64,000 nucleotides of DNA from contig JANFAH010000025.1 of NCBI GenBank assembly GCA_024663395.1, positions 186,001 through 250,000 of the forward strand, written 5' to 3'. Under the pieces are notes generated by a model. That model was not told the origin of the DNA. It did not search any database and saw only the letters and a program-made list of their open reading frames with translations. Positions 34,850-46,437 of this stretch are shown here, piece after piece (position 1 is the stretch's first letter; each line of letters opens with the position of its first letter). Source of the stretch: Pisolithus tinctorius. Lineage: Eukaryota > Basidiomycota > Agaricomycetes > Boletales > Pisolithaceae. Both the position numbers and the translations under genes were made by a program.

Positions 34850-36813
34850 TTCCAGAAGGAGAGAAATTTCGTGCATTCTTACCGCTATGTAGACGGACAT
34901 CATTATGGAGACTGTACGATATTTTGTCGAGACAAGTACATACAAGCATGCGAAAGGTAGAAATCTTTCGTGATCACTGCCGAGGCAATGTACGTGTTTG
35001 TTCGTTTTGAAAGAGTGACGATGGCGAGGAGCTGAAGCGTTTGCTGGGAGATCCGGGATTCGTCGACAGTCCTGTTATTTTAAGGGCTGAAAGATTCGAG
35101 CGTGGTTTCTTCCAGCGGCTTGTCGATGACCTTCTGACCTCGTGTATCTTCATTCCTACGCAAACAGGTACGCTGCACAGGATACGTTGGCAATGAAGAC
35201 GGCTCCGTTACATGGAGGGAGTCTGTCGCACATAAATCGCAAACCATTTCTCAGCGCTTTACGGTCGATCACGTTCCTCTTCGCCACACCCACCTGCTTC
35301 GCTTGCTGTTAAGTAGTAGGTACAGGGCAATACGTACTCATCTTGCCACCTTGTTCCGACTCACGTACCGGTACTGACTGGAGTATTTTTGACCTGATAC
35401 AACACCCACTTAAACTTGAGTTTTTCCGGTTCTCAGTGTGTGCGCAAGACATCTTCAACGACTTTGAAATTCTAGGGCAAGAAATGTGAGTATTTTGCAC
35501 CTAGTACTAAAGGGACACTGACACACCCAGAGTGCGAAAGACCGCCGCGATCTGCTCACTCAAGAGACGTACATGCTCCAAGCAGCCTGCACACCATGTT
35601 CTATGCACGTTCGACCGTTCGGTGAATGAGGAATGTAGAATGATGGACGAGGCGTGCTGGGAGAGCAAACCAGTGTGCCAGGTGGGAACTTCCTGAATGG
35701 CACCGCCTTAGCAAAGCATTCGCCTTGAACTCCAAGCTCCAGCTTCGTATTGTACGTGGCAGAGTTCAGACTGAGATCCCAAGCTATACGCAGTAACTAC
35801 AGATCCCATGCCCCAAGGTACCCGAGAACGTTGAACGAGACAATAGTGATGGTCCCGGGACGGTCACGGTGAGTGTCCTGGCCAGCATAATTTGTTACTT
35901 ATTTCAAAGCCACGAGTTCCCCTGCGTGGAAAGTCGGATATCCGACCGATTGACGAGGGGCTACTAATTTCTCTGGGTTATGCCCAGTCCGTTGTCTTTT
36001 CGATCTCACTCAGGATCGCTGTTTGTGGTCAGCGAATTCGTGAACGTAGTGGCACTGCACGATTGTACCTCCCAACCGGATCCCACCCACGAGTTGGTTG
36101 GCATGTGCACTCTATGTGATTGGATATTTTTGTCACAGTATGGCATTCTCTTGCTGTGGAGAAGCACTTAATATCGTTTCTCGACAGCGCTGCTCCTTGA
36201 GCATTCCCCATGTACTTATTGCTCTGCCGTATCACCCCTCGAAAGAAATCGAAAACTTCCAGGCTCATCGATATGGACCTAAACATTGTGTTGGTCCAAC
36301 TTGACGACTAGCCTTGTGAACTATGGGCAGTCGCGCCATCAACACATTACACCGGCCTTCAACGACAATTGCATTTCTTCACTCTGTAATGGATCGAATT
36401 TTAAAGTGGAGGATTGTCCATAACACGGAAGCCGTCTGTATCGTATTACTTTGTCCTGCCCCAACGCGACAGAGATTTCGAAATTCCTGACGACGCAATA
36501 CCCTGATTAAATCATACCCGCACCAGTGGTAAATTAATGGGCGCACTACATGTTGCACCGAAATTCCTACGTAGCCTGTGGAGTGACATAAATGTACAGG
36601 TAGGCTCTTGTGCTGGAGCGCTGATTAATTAGGTTCGATAAGGATTCGGTGCTGAGCAAGTGTTATCACATGGATGACGTTAGATCCAAATCAACTACTG
36701 AACTCGTATGGTCTCCGGGAAGAAGACGAAAGTATCACCTTGTTGCGCCGAAATCTATGAAAGTGTTCTTTGTTGGGCCTTGAATCTACTTGCAAAAGTC
36801 CTCCAGTACCGAG
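34850..36813. other. Spacer of the array with one glutathione transferase fragment
   Basis: Contains the orphan 3' exon fragment at 35015-35095 and the upstream flank of dead copy 3, parallel to 31030-32496. No open gene is seen. Confidence 0.6.
35015..35095 (+). pseudogene. Orphan 3' fragment of a glutathione transferase gene
   Basis: The translated stretch DDGEELKRLLGDPGFVDSP aligns with NDERIKHVFGEPGFIDGP at the end of the intact copies. No other exon is found next to it. It has no equivalent downstream of copy 4, so it is either an extra deletion derivative or was lost there. Confidence 0.6.
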
Positions 36814-37690
36814 TATGGCAACCTGTTTCTACATACAGAACTCGATAAAATTAATGATTCGTAGGTTTCATACTACGTTATATCAGTGGTCTTGCATTGG
36901 GCTCATCTTGTTTGCGAATGAAATAGATCCTGAACGCAACGATTATCATAGGTCGCAAGATCGAACAACCACCATTCGAGTTCGGTATCACAAACTAGTC
37001 GCCCTAAGTGAGCCGTAACTTTCGGAAGAATCTCCGGTTTTGGAGGTAACGAAGGATTCAAGCTAAACGAGGGCATTGAAATCACTCGCTATGGTCCCTT
37101 TCAGGTGGAAGAATGATCGATACCAATTTGTAGCAATCAGTGAACTAGCTCGTTCCTAAAGCTGGCCTTCTAGGTCGCAACACGAAGCAAATCGCTCAGA
37201 TAACCAATGGGCCACTTTGCGGAGACCCGAATCCAAATATTCGCAGGCAACATACGCATCGGTATTGTTATTAAATACTTCTCGGGATTCAACGTTTTCT
37301 TTCGTCCGTCATCGCCCCGGCCTGCTGACCCGTAGATCACTACGACTTTCTCAACCAAAGCAACATAAATTGTCACTCAAGTTTCCAGAAGACCACCTGG
37401 CTTCACGTCCTTCGGCCTTTCTTGTAAAAGACACTTCGACACTTGCAGATATTGTTCTTATACTGTCCTTGCGGCGCGTAGGCCAGGCCAGGTGCTATGT
37501 GGCATTAAAGAATGTGAACAGATTTATACCCGCACTTTTGCTCACTATGCGAAAGCGAGCAGTGATGAGAGGATCGAGCACATGTTTGGAGAGCCTGACT
37601 TCGTTAACGAGAACAGCACCACCAGTGGAAAACTAACCACATCTTATAGACCTGGTGGACCTTTACACCTGCAAAGCCTGATTTCCTGTC
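36814..37690 (+). pseudogene. Glutathione transferase, EF1B-gamma type: dead copy 3
   Basis: The first exon is badly diverged (a MATCFY-type frame near 36814). Exon 2 survives as fragments (SNLEFGITN-like reading near 36975, then GGNEGFKLNEGIEITRYG). The last exon is the best preserved: HLASRPSAFLVKDTSTLADI, and in another frame GIKECEQIYTRTFAHYAK and HMFGEPDFVNE. Frame changes between these pieces and an insertion-like repeat (GTAGGCCAGGCCAGG) near 37480 show that it is dead. Confidence 0.7.
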
Positions 37691-38389
37691 AAACAAGTAC
37701 GTAGCACACGAAGAACTTTGTAGCAGTCCATTCAGCATCATCTCAAGTCTGCCCGTGAGTCGGAGATCGGAGATTCTGCATTCATGACAACTGCACTTAC
37801 CTTTTACCTTTCGTAGCGCTGTATTTGATGTTGGACAGGCGCATGATAGCTGATCAAGACAGAGGGTCAGTCACTAACTCACGAAGTCGCCGAGAATGTC
37901 CGCAGTCTTGAAGGCATGACGAAGGGCCTCTAAATATCAGTAGAAGCATCATAGGTCACCTGGGCATTCGGGAGCACTTGTGTTCAGTCAGCTTGATGGC
38001 AGGGATCTCCATCCGGTAGTCAGCTGACTGCTGTGTATTCAGTGAACAAGTACACGTACACTACTGATAGGGCCGTGCAGGCTATTGATTATTACATAGC
38101 GTAGTGTTGGTCGTCTGCGGCTGAGAATACCACGACCATTCGTTCTGCTTCCCTCATGCATAGAGAGTAGAGGTCGGCCCTTCTGAAGGAAAACACTTTG
38201 CGGCGTTGATTTTGGCTTGGCGGGATGACTGATGGCATTACTAACCATCTTTCATCTAAATGAGAATAGGCTTAATAGATCTTTCGCTTCACGACGTATT
38301 ACCAATCTGGAGGCTGGACTGACGTTGTATATAAAGTGTACTCCACGAGATACCCGTTCCTCAACCAACTCATCCGCTACAGTTCTGAT
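37691..38389. other. Spacer between dead copy 3 and intact copy 4
   Basis: Repeat-unit spacer that includes the copy 4 promoter with TATATAAAG at about 38329. No gene seen. Confidence 0.6.
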
Positions 38390-39256
38390 ATGGCACCTAT
38401 TGGAAAGCTCTACGGTCACCCTCGCCAGCCTCAGACGAAAGCTGTATGTTGTGTGTCATGTTTTTTGATTCCTTCCAAGCTCATCACACTTGTAGATCCT
38501 GAGCGCTGCAGCTATATCAGGCCTCGAGATTGATCTCCTGCCTTTCGAGTTCGGCGTTACGAACAAATCACCCGAGTTCACCCAGAAGTTTCCTCTCGCC
38601 AAAATCCCTGCCTTCGAAGATAACGAAGGATTCAAGCTGATCGAGGGCACGGCCATCGCTCGTTACGGTTAGTCGCTGAGCGTTCTGCAGATAAGCAACG
38701 ATCAATCGATCAATACTGATCGTGGTGGTTAGTGGGTTCCCTCGTTCCCGATGCTGGCCTCCTCGGTCGCAATATAAAGGAAACCGCGCAGGTAGACCAG
38801 TGGGTCCACTTTGCGGAGACGGAGATCCATCTTCCTTCAAGCAACATATACCTTGGGATGATTGCGAAACACCTTCCAGCTTTCAGCGAAGAAGTACGCT
38901 CCGTTTCGTCTGTCTTGTGCCGCGCTCCGCTGACTCGTAGTTCATTACGATTTTCCCGATCTTAGCAACATAAACACTACAAGGAACGCGCTGAACGTTC
39001 GCTCAAGTTCCTAGAAGACTACTTGGCTTCACGTCCTTCCGGCTTGCTGGTGAACGATAGTTTAACACTTGCAGACATCGTCCTTGCTATGGCCGTACAA
39101 CGTGCAGGCCAGACGGTCTGTGGCGTTAAGGAGCGCGAACAGGTTTATCTCCACGTATATGCTCACTTTGCAAAAGTGACCAATGACGAGAGGATCAAGC
39201 AAGTGTTTGGAGAGCCTGGATTCGTCGACGAGCCCCTTGCTTTCAAGGCCGAGTGA
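38390..39256 (+). CDS. Glutathione transferase, EF1B-gamma type, stand-alone (intact copy 4)
   Basis: Close paralogue of the gene at 33975-34849 with the same exon lengths (54, 172, 161 and 291 nt): 38390-38443, 38496-38667, 38733-38893 and 38966-39256, 225 residues in frame. N-terminus MAPIGKLYGHPRQPQTKA; FPLAKIPAFEDNEGFKLIEG; VDQWVHFAETEIHLPSSNIY; LTLADIVLAMAVQRAGQTVCG; end GEPGFVDEPLAFKAE. Differences from copy 2 are mainly in the helical domain around the second half of exon 3 and the LADIVLAMAVQ helix, where substrate specificity is usually set. Same predicted role as copy 2; the substrate is unknown. Confidence 0.88.
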
Positions 39257-41030
39257 TTGGTCCTGTGCTTTGGAAAGCTATTACATAGCGCAAGCGAAGA
39301 GAAATTTCGTGTATTTTTACTGCTATGCAGACAGATACGATGATGGAGATTGTGTGATCGAATGACGACGGCTCCGTTCCGTGGAGGAGGTCTGACACGT
39401 AGATCGCAAACTTCCTCAGCGCTTTACGATTGATCACAGACCTCTTTGCCGCTCCCACTTGTTCTACTCCCTAGGTACCAGACAATACTTACTCATCTTG
39501 CAATGTGGTTCCGACTCACTGAGCACCGGCATTGACTGAAATATTTGCGAGAAATTTGCGACCTGAGTCAACGCCCACTTAAACTTGAGTCTGTCTGGTT
39601 CTCAGTGTGTGCGCGGGACATATTCAACGGCTTTGAATTACTAGAGCAAGAAATGTGAGTGTTTTGCGGTTGGTACGGAGAAGCGACAGGGATAAGTACA
39701 CCCACAGTGCCTTTAAAGATATGTAGAATGATCGGGTGAGCTGTGCTGGTGCATGCCAAAGGCCATTGCCAACAATTGCAAGGTTTTCACACAAAGCAAG
39801 TAGGTGGGAACTTTCCACTAATGGCTGGCACTGCCCCAGAAAACCATTAGTGCGTTAGCCCGATTGAGTCTCTGCACACTACACGCAGAGTTCAGACTGA
39901 CATCGCCAGCTACACGCAGTAATTACAAACCAATGGCCCAAGCTACCCGGGAACGTTCAAAACGAGACGATAGTGGCGGTTCCGGCCGTGGCGTGTGTTC
40001 TGACTCTTTGCATGGAAGGTCAAGTATCCGACCGATTGACAAGGGGTTACTGATTTCCTCAGGTTATATACAATCCGTGGTCTTCGCCGATCCCACTCAG
40101 GGTCACTGTTCGTGGGCAGTGAAATTGTGAGCGCAATATTACTTGTCCGACACTTTGCAAGACTATCATTGGGCATTTGGTGCCGGCTCTCTTGCATGGC
40201 GGACTAACTCTGATTTACCTTTTGACTCGTACCACGCTGCACGATTGTGCTTCCCAACCGGACTCCACCCCACGAAAAATATGAATTGGTTGGCATGCGC
40301 ACTCTAGTCTGTGCGTGGGATTGAAGCTTTTTATGTATCTGTTCATGGCATTCTTTTGCTGTCGTGAAGCACTCAATATTGTTTCCAGACAGCGCTGCTC
40401 CTCGAGCGTTCCCCACGTACTTATCGTTCTGTCTTATCGTCCCTGAAAGAAATCGAAGGTTGGTGGGCTCATCGATATGAACCTAAACGCCATGCTAGCC
40501 CTAGTTGACAACTAGTTTTATGAACTATGCGCAGTTGTGGCATCAACACAGTACACCAGCCTTCGACGGCAGTCGTGTTTCTCCACTTTATTACGGATCA
40601 AATTGATCAAACTTTAAGGTGTGAAGGTTTTCCGTGACGCGGAAGCTATCGGTATCGTACGTACTTCGCCCTCACTCAGTGCGTCTACATTCCTGACGAT
40701 GCAACACACCGATCAAACCATACCACACCAATGATAAATTAATAGGCGCGCTGCACGTTTCAATCACCTTCCTGCGCAGCCTGTAGAGTGCCGTGAATGT
40801 CCAGGTAGGCCCGTGTGCTGGAACCGCCGATTAATTAAGCTCGATAAGGATTTGGTGCTGAGTAAGTGTTGTCACATGGATGATGTCGGGTCCAAATCAG
40901 CCACTGAACTTGTACGATCGCCGAGAAGAGTGAAGCGACGGCAGCTGATTCTGAACCTTGCTGTGTGGAGACTTGCGAAAGTATTCCCCGTGGGGTTCGA
41001 ATATATGGCAGCAGTCTTTCATCATTGATT
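39257..41030. other. Spacer of the array upstream of dead copy 5
   Basis: Third copy of the upstream repeat flank; parallels 34850-36813. ACGGCTCCGTT strings at about 35201 and 39368 and GCATGCGCACT at 40292 mark the alignment. No gene seen. Confidence 0.6.
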
Positions 41031-41665
41031 ATGGTGCCGGCCATCGGAAAGCTTTACGGCGACCTTTGCCAGTTTCAAACGAAAGTTGTAGGTTCGCTGC
41101 CACGTCATTTGACTGGTGTTGCACTAGACCTATCTTGTCTGGATGGAATGCAATAGATGTTAAGTGCGGCGACTATCAAAGGTCTCGAGATCAAACAACC
41201 ACGATTGGAGTTCGACCTCGCGAACAAGTCACTTGAGTTCACCCAGGAGTTCCCTCTGGGCAGAATCCCCCGGGTTTGAAGATAACGAAGGATTCAAGCT
41301 AACCGAGGGCATGGCGATCGCTCGCTACGGATAGTCGCCAGTCATCATCCTCTCGCGCATAAGAATGATCAATACCGATTGTGGCAATCTGTGAGTTCGT
41401 TCGTTCCTGAGACTGGCCTCCGTGAAGGAAACCGCCCAGATAGACCAATATGTTCACTTTGCAGAGACCGAAATCCAAATCTCCGTAAGCGGCGTATACA
41501 TTGGTAATGCTTCCCGGATTCAACGAAGAGGTGCGTTTCCTTTCGTCTGGGAGCGCAAGCAGGTTCATTCCCACTCCTTCACTTACTTTTCAAGGGTGAG
41601 GAAAAGAATTTGTTCAGAGAATATGACTTCGTCGACGAGCCTCTTATTCAAGACCGGGTGATTGC
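41031..41665 (+). pseudogene. Glutathione transferase, EF1B-gamma type: dead copy 5
   Basis: It begins ATGGTGCCGGCCATCGGAAA with an extra codon-like insertion against MAPIGK, then LYGDLCQFQTKV. Exon 2 remnants include LEFTQEFPLG and GFKLTEGMAIARYG. Exon 3 starts VKETAQIDQYVHFAETEIQI. The copy is then shortened: exon 3 fuses into a reading ERKQVHSHSFTYF, so most of the helical domain is deleted. It is followed by spacer and then by the retroelement LTR. Confidence 0.7.
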
Positions 41666-42261
41666 AGAACGGTGCGACCAGTGCAAGGTTCGTGATTAAA
41701 GTTGTACATCTTTATAAATGCAGAATGATCCCCTGTCAAACGAATGCGTGGAAGACGAAGAACATTAATACTGTACTGAATTGTAAGTGCCAAGCAGAGA
41801 TTTATCACCTGTGCAAGAGGCCGAACCTCTATGTGGTAAGCGAGCTGTCCATTTCTCGCCGTTTCAAGTCTGAATTTGATTGATGCTGGGCAGGCATGTG
41901 AAAGCTGATCGGTTGATCAAGATGGAGTGTGAAGTACTTGAATCATATAGCCCTGAGTGCATGACAAACAGCTTCTGAATATGGCGAAAGCGCCCATAAC
42001 TCACCTAGGCACTCGGAAGCACTTTTGCTCGGTCAACTGGATGGCTAGGATCCCCTTGCAGTATGTAAAACTGCTGCGGGCGAGCGAGCGAGTTCTTGAT
42101 TATTACACAGCATAAGATTGATCATCGACGGCTGGAAATAGGCGATCGCTCGTCGTGCGCCCGTCCAAGCATGAAACCCGAGAATACCGTAGACGTGAGT
42201 CAACTGGTACAGGGGACGAAGTGGAGTACTATACAAGGATGTGGCGACGGCATTACTAATC
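41666..42261. other. Last piece of the array before the retroelement
   Basis: Spacer-like sequence that parallels the region downstream of dead copies 1 and 3. No gene. The five bases before the LTR are TAATC. Confidence 0.55.
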
Positions 42262-42550
42262 TGTAATGGCGATGCGAAGTTATAAGACTTGCAACGACAC
42301 CACACCAGGATTCTTCTTAAATACTACTCGTTTCCAGAGTGAAAGGTCTGTTTGATTCGAGGTAGAAAAGAGAGTCCCCATACAGTATGCTACAAAGGCC
42401 ATTTTATAGGTTAGAGAGCAGGCACGAAATATGTCAGAGTACTGCTATGGGTAAAGTAGGATCAAGAAGCAAATGAGGCGATAAGTAAGACTGTCATAGA
42501 GAATTCACCATCTGAACAAATGGTCGACAGCGTCGGACCGAGTCCTTACA
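42262..42550 (-). repeat. 3' LTR of the Ty3/gypsy chromovirus
   Basis: On the minus strand it reads TGTAAGGACTC ... CCATTACA, 289 bp with perfect TGTAA/TTACA ends. A promoter-like CTATAAAATGG lies inside (forward 42399-42411). It is preceded on the element strand by a purine run, as a 3' LTR should be. The 5' LTR is outside the recognisable part of the window. Confidence 0.75.
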
Positions 42551-42566
42551 TTCCCCCCTCCAGGGT
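42551..42566 (-). other. Polypurine tract of the chromovirus
   Basis: Minus strand CCTGGAGGGGGGAA lies directly next to the LTR. This is the expected plus-strand primer site. Confidence 0.65.
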
Positions 42567-42597
42567 ACAAAGTACCCTTTCTTCGTGTAAAGCTTGC

Positions 42598-43635
42598 TTA
42601 CAAAGCAGTGTCCCCGGCACTTCCCGCGGTCTCGTCCTGGGGCATCGTTTCGTCAACTTCACCCTCCGCATCTGCTATGCCGTCGTAATCCTCTCCGTAT
42701 TCCCCTTCGTCGTCCGGGCCACCAAAGACACTGTCGACGCTTAGATGGTTAATTGTGATATGAGTAGGATCGGTGAGGGTGTTGAAAGGGGGATCCATGT
42801 CTAAGGTAGAGGTCAAGGAACTGGTGATGGTGGCACTCTGACGATTATCAGCAGTGGTTTTAGGTGCCTTGCGATGCCTGCTTGCACGAGAGGTCTCGCA
42901 ATGTCTGCTGGCCTGAGGCCTCTCTGATCCTTGTGTTCTAAATGGCGATGAGTTGGGGCAATCACCCAGGGGCCCCCTTGTATGATGATTGTCTCCTCTA
43001 CGATCTCAGCAGTCCTGATAACCTCGCTGGGAGCGATCGTGCTGGCATCTAGCTCTCTCTGCCATGTCCCAGAGCAGGCTATTCAATGTCTCAGTCTTCA
43101 CAGCATTGAGTATCTGCCCGCCCTCTATCTCTTCCCTGCTACACAGGTCAGCGTCCACTCCCAGAACTTCCTCCCTAGTTGGGGCTGGGCCTGTGATGAC
43201 AATGCGATGTCCTGTGCCAGGTTCAAGGTAAGCGAATTGCGACCTCGTAGTGGCTCTACGGTGGTAAGCTTCCCTGAACTGACGATATCCAGCAGGGATG
43301 TTGAGGGGATCTCCCTCGTTTCACTGCAGCACTCTGTCATACATGAAGAAGGACTGAATCTGCTCACGGTGAACCAAGAGTCGCTCCTCTGTCTGCCCAG
43401 GGCCGGAGTCAACCCAGATGACAAAATAATCAAAGCTAGTCTGTTCAATGGAACAACTTTGGGCTGGGTTTGACATAGTGGTGGCCTGATGACGTCTCGT
43501 GTCAGGTGAGTGGTTGATAGCTAAACTCTGTAGCTTGCTAACGATGTTGGACAGGGTGCTATGGAGCGTCACTAGATTTTCAGGGCTGATGATGGGTTGC
43601 CTTGCAGGCTGAGATATCAAGGGAGCGGGGTGCAA
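42598..43635 (-). pseudogene. C-terminal/accessory region downstream of chromovirus integrase, broken
   Basis: Minus-strand open segments continue after the chromodomain (VIWVDSGPGQTEERLLVHRE; then RQFREAYHRRATTRSQFAYL and an acidic end GGPDDEGEYGEDYD) but are interrupted by TGA at 43321-43323 and further stops. I do not recognise a known domain. The acidic tail suggests a structural or extra protein of the element. Confidence 0.4.
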
Positions 43636-44517
43636 TTGGCGATGTGCCCTCTTCGGGTAGGAGGCGGTTTTATGGGCGTAACAATGACAGTGGGAGTTGC
43701 ACTTGCGTCCCCTGGGCCTGGAGGTGTATAACGCTCGTGAGTTGGATCATGTATGCAAACCTGAACGTAGGTGGGCTCAACGAGGGTGATCCGAAGGGCG
43801 GCGTGAATGGTTATAGGGACGACTCGAAGATGCAAGAGGCGGTTGTGTTTAGTGGGGCGATGAGGGTGATATGGATGAGGACAGGTCTTGGGTTGATGAT
43901 TTTGAGAGCGGGAGGATCCAGCCATAATGGGGTGTAGGTGAGTGGATGGGGACCTCCAGTTGGGACATGAGCGATTTAAATGGGCCCCACAGATATGTGG
44001 TGTCAAGTGTCCTACGAACACCTGGGAGTCATCGTCTGACAAGCTCCCATCACTCTCATCCCTTAAATTTTCAATCCCATCAACCCCAATGGCCTCAAAA
44101 TAATCGGTAAGCACTTTCAGGTGTGCGACCTCATCATAGGGTAACCACGTTCGATCTCCAGCTGTCCACTTCACTTCGAACTTTGCATCCGATTGGCTGC
44201 CACGATGGCTGATTATCTGGTCGACAGCCCATTCTCGGTTTGTCCCTCCGAGTTCTGGAATCTGATCATCTTTCCATCCAGGGAACTTTCTATCATCGTT
44301 AGGTATGTGCACCCTTAACAATGATGAATGAAACATGTCATGAATACCTCTTTACTTTAGGTTATCAGGTAATTCAACACGATAAGAATTATTCCTGAAG
44401 TCGTCTGAAATGCAGTACGGTCCAATGAATTTCGGTACGAGCTTTCATGATGTCCCCCTTGACAAGCTAATATTCTTGGTGGAGACATACACGAGGTCAC
44501 CTGTAACAAATGGGCAC
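43617..44517 (-). pseudogene. Chromovirus integrase C-terminus with chromodomain
   Basis: After a TGA following ANKKR, the same frame continues (PFVTGDLVYVSTKNISL ... FIGPYCISDDFRNNSYRVEL), meets a TAA near 44352 (within a conserved LK-x-RGIHD motif) and goes on as FHSSLLRVHIPNDDRKFPGW. The chromodomain follows: EWAVDQIISHRG ... FEVKWTAGDRTWLPYDEV. Such a domain directs Ty3-type integration to marked chromatin. Both stops sit where relatives have Arg or Gln, so they look like C-to-T nonsense changes. Confidence 0.75.
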
Positions 44518-44519
44518 AC

Positions 44520-45587
44520 TCAGCGCTTTTTATTAGCACCAACCACTTGTTTCAATTGTGCCTTTAGGATTGCATCATGGGCATCCAACAGAGTAAGTTT
44601 CATTTTATTGGCAAACGCTCTCATGCTTGGGTATTCATCTCTCATTGGGGAGTCCCAGATCATCTGTCGAGGCATCCATCCAGTGTTCAGGAAGAACAGT
44701 GCGTAACCAGTTGACTCCGATGTTGTGTTATTGATTGCAAACTCAATGGCAGGTAGTCGTGACACCCAGTCCTTTTGATTCGGCCTGATGCAGCATCTCA
44801 GCATCTGGGCAATGGTTTGGTTGGCATGTTCCATAGTGCCATCTGTTTCCAGGTGGTACGCACTCGACATTTTCTGTTTAATCCCAATTAGCTCATTTAG
44901 GTGTTTCCAGAAGGTGCTAGTGAACAGGACATCACAGTCACTAATGATCGCTCGAGGTAAGCCGTGGTGTTTATACACCTCAGCGAACATTAATTCTGCT
45001 ACTTCACAAGCAGTATAGGTTGTTCGGCTCAGTACGATGTGCACCATGGATGTTAGTAAGTCAATAATCACTGTTATCGAGTCATACTCGCTGTCACAGT
45101 CTTTGGACTCCAGGAGCGGTCCCACAAAGTCTACTCCAATCGATTCCCAAGGTCTGGATGGTACAGAGAGTGGGTTTAGTAGTCTGAATGGTTTGTGGGT
45201 CGGTGGCTTGCTCTGTTGGCAAGTCTGACATGATGTACAGTATGTGGTGATATCTTTCACCATAGAGTCCCACCACAGGAATTCATGAATATATGACACT
45301 GTCTTTCTGGCACCTAGGTGGGCGAGCAAGGAGTGGGCATGGTTGATGATGACCTCCCTAAGTTGCTTGCTGTCTACCTCAATATCAGGTATGCAGAACA
45401 CAGTGTGATCTGGGAGTTTCAGACTGATGAATCTGTCAGGCATAATATTGAAGTTTTTGAAAGCCTGTGGGTCCTTGATGATCCGTTTGAAAAATGGGTC
45501 CCTATCATACTTGTGCTTAGCTGCTTTGAGTATCCCTTCACTTCCTGGGTATACAACCAATGGTACCCTAGTCATCGGTGCACTCAT
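44520..45587 (-). CDS. Chromovirus integrase (zinc-binding and catalytic core)
   Basis: Part of the pol polyprotein of a Ty3/gypsy element. The HHCC domain is present (INHAHSLLAHLG ... CTSCQTCQQ). The catalytic core has the first Asp in GVDFVGPL, the second Asp in IISDCDVLF and the Glu in DGTMEHANQT, so the D,D-35-E triad is kept. It ends at a TGA after ANKKR, but the same frame carries on with the C-terminal and chromodomain. Upstream the polyprotein is interrupted by element A (45842-49942); RNase H and RT lie on the other side. Confidence 0.8.
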   Translation of the reverse strand: MSAPMTRVPLVVYPGSEGILKAAKHKYDRDPFFKRIIKDPQAFKNFNIMPDRFISLKLPDHTVFCIPDIEVDSKQLREVIINHAHSLLAHLGARKTVSYIHEFLWWDSMVKDITTYCTSCQTCQQSKPPTHKPFRLLNPLSVPSRPWESIGVDFVGPLLESKDCDSEYDSITVIIDLLTSMVHIVLSRTTYTACEVAELMFAEVYKHHGLPRAIISDCDVLFTSTFWKHLNELIGIKQKMSSAYHLETDGTMEHANQTIAQMLRCCIRPNQKDWVSRLPAIEFAINNTTSESTGYALFFLNTGWMPRQMIWDSPMRDEYPSMRAFANKMKLTLLDAHDAILKAQLKQVVGANKKR

Positions 45588-45841
45588 TATGTCACCTTCT
45601 GATGTGAGTCACCCCGTGTCTGGCATAGGAATCCGCATGTCATGCATCGTGTTTACAGCATGTGTGTCCTCAGGTGGGGGACATTCACTGTCCTCATCCC
45701 CCTTCCTTCATTTGCCTGGGCCAAGAAGAACAAAGCGATTCTTCATTCTCCTAGCAAATTCAATACCGGTTTCAGGCCGGCCAGTCTCTGTGGGCGGTGT
45801 TGGAGGGCGACGATGGCACATGGTCACTCTCTTGGTAGCGG

Positions 45842-46201
45842 TGTAGGGAATGTAATTTCCCTACTAGGGGAATTGTTTTATTTTGTTCATTTTATTTAGT
45901 TTTGATTCTAGGTGTTTTTTCTGCTAGTGGTACTTAAGAGTTTCGCATTTTGGTTGCTTAGTCAGCACTACCTAGTACTGGATGTAGTTAGTTTTTTCTA
46001 AAAAAATAGACAAGTTACCAGAGATGAGAGACGAGTTCGAGCAGGTCGTTTCCCTGCACCCAGACAGCCCTAGAAGCCTTCAGACGACTATCAGGATCCT
46101 TGCCCAGGTTATAGAAGCCCCTTTGGCTTACTCACTCCCCTCAGATATCCCTGCTCTCCTCAACTACCAGTCTTCTCCCTCTTAAATCAACTTTTCCTAC
46201 A
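45842..46201 (+). repeat. Element A, left LTR
   Basis: TGTAGGGAA ... TTCCTACA, 360 bp, with a hairpin GTAGGGAA/TTCCCTAC at its 5' end (45843-45864). It keeps CpG at sites where the right LTR has TpG. Confidence 0.85.
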
Positions 46202-46203
46202 AC

Positions 46204-46221
46204 TGGAGCCCACCGCGAGGG
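46204..46221 (+). other. Element A primer-binding site
   Basis: TGGAGCCCACCGCGAGGG starts with TGG two bases after the LTR, as tRNA-primed retroelements do. Element B has the same block at 51621. I cannot name the matching tRNA. Confidence 0.6.
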
Positions 46222-46437
46222 GCTTCTGTCTTAGCCTGGCACCCATCCCAACCTTCCCAGATTCAGTTTTGCAGTCTCCAGCTTCATTTTCACAATTTCC
46301 AGGCTCGTTTTAACAGATTTTCACCTTTCGGCCTCATTTTTGCAGTCTCCTCGCTCGCATTTTCGTGTTTTCCCACTCGCACACACTCACATATCAAGTA
46401 CTCGCATTCATATTACCCACAAACTTCATGCTCGGCT

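Larger units (their letters stand above)
31030..42261. repeat. Segmental tandem array, ~4.3 kb per unit, about 2.5 units
   Basis: Each full unit has an upstream region, a dead glutathione transferase copy and an intact copy. Approximate starts are 31030, 35525 and 39700; the third unit stops after its dead copy at the retroelement LTR at 42262. Start-to-start distances are 4,415 bp for the intact genes (33975 and 38390) and about 4,315 and 4,220 bp for the dead copies (32497, 36814, 41031). So a two-gene block was duplicated, not a single gene. Confidence 0.85.

Noticed and set aside
43602..45846. Plus-strand frames over the integrase/chromodomain region
   Set aside because: Antisense shadows of the chromovirus pol.
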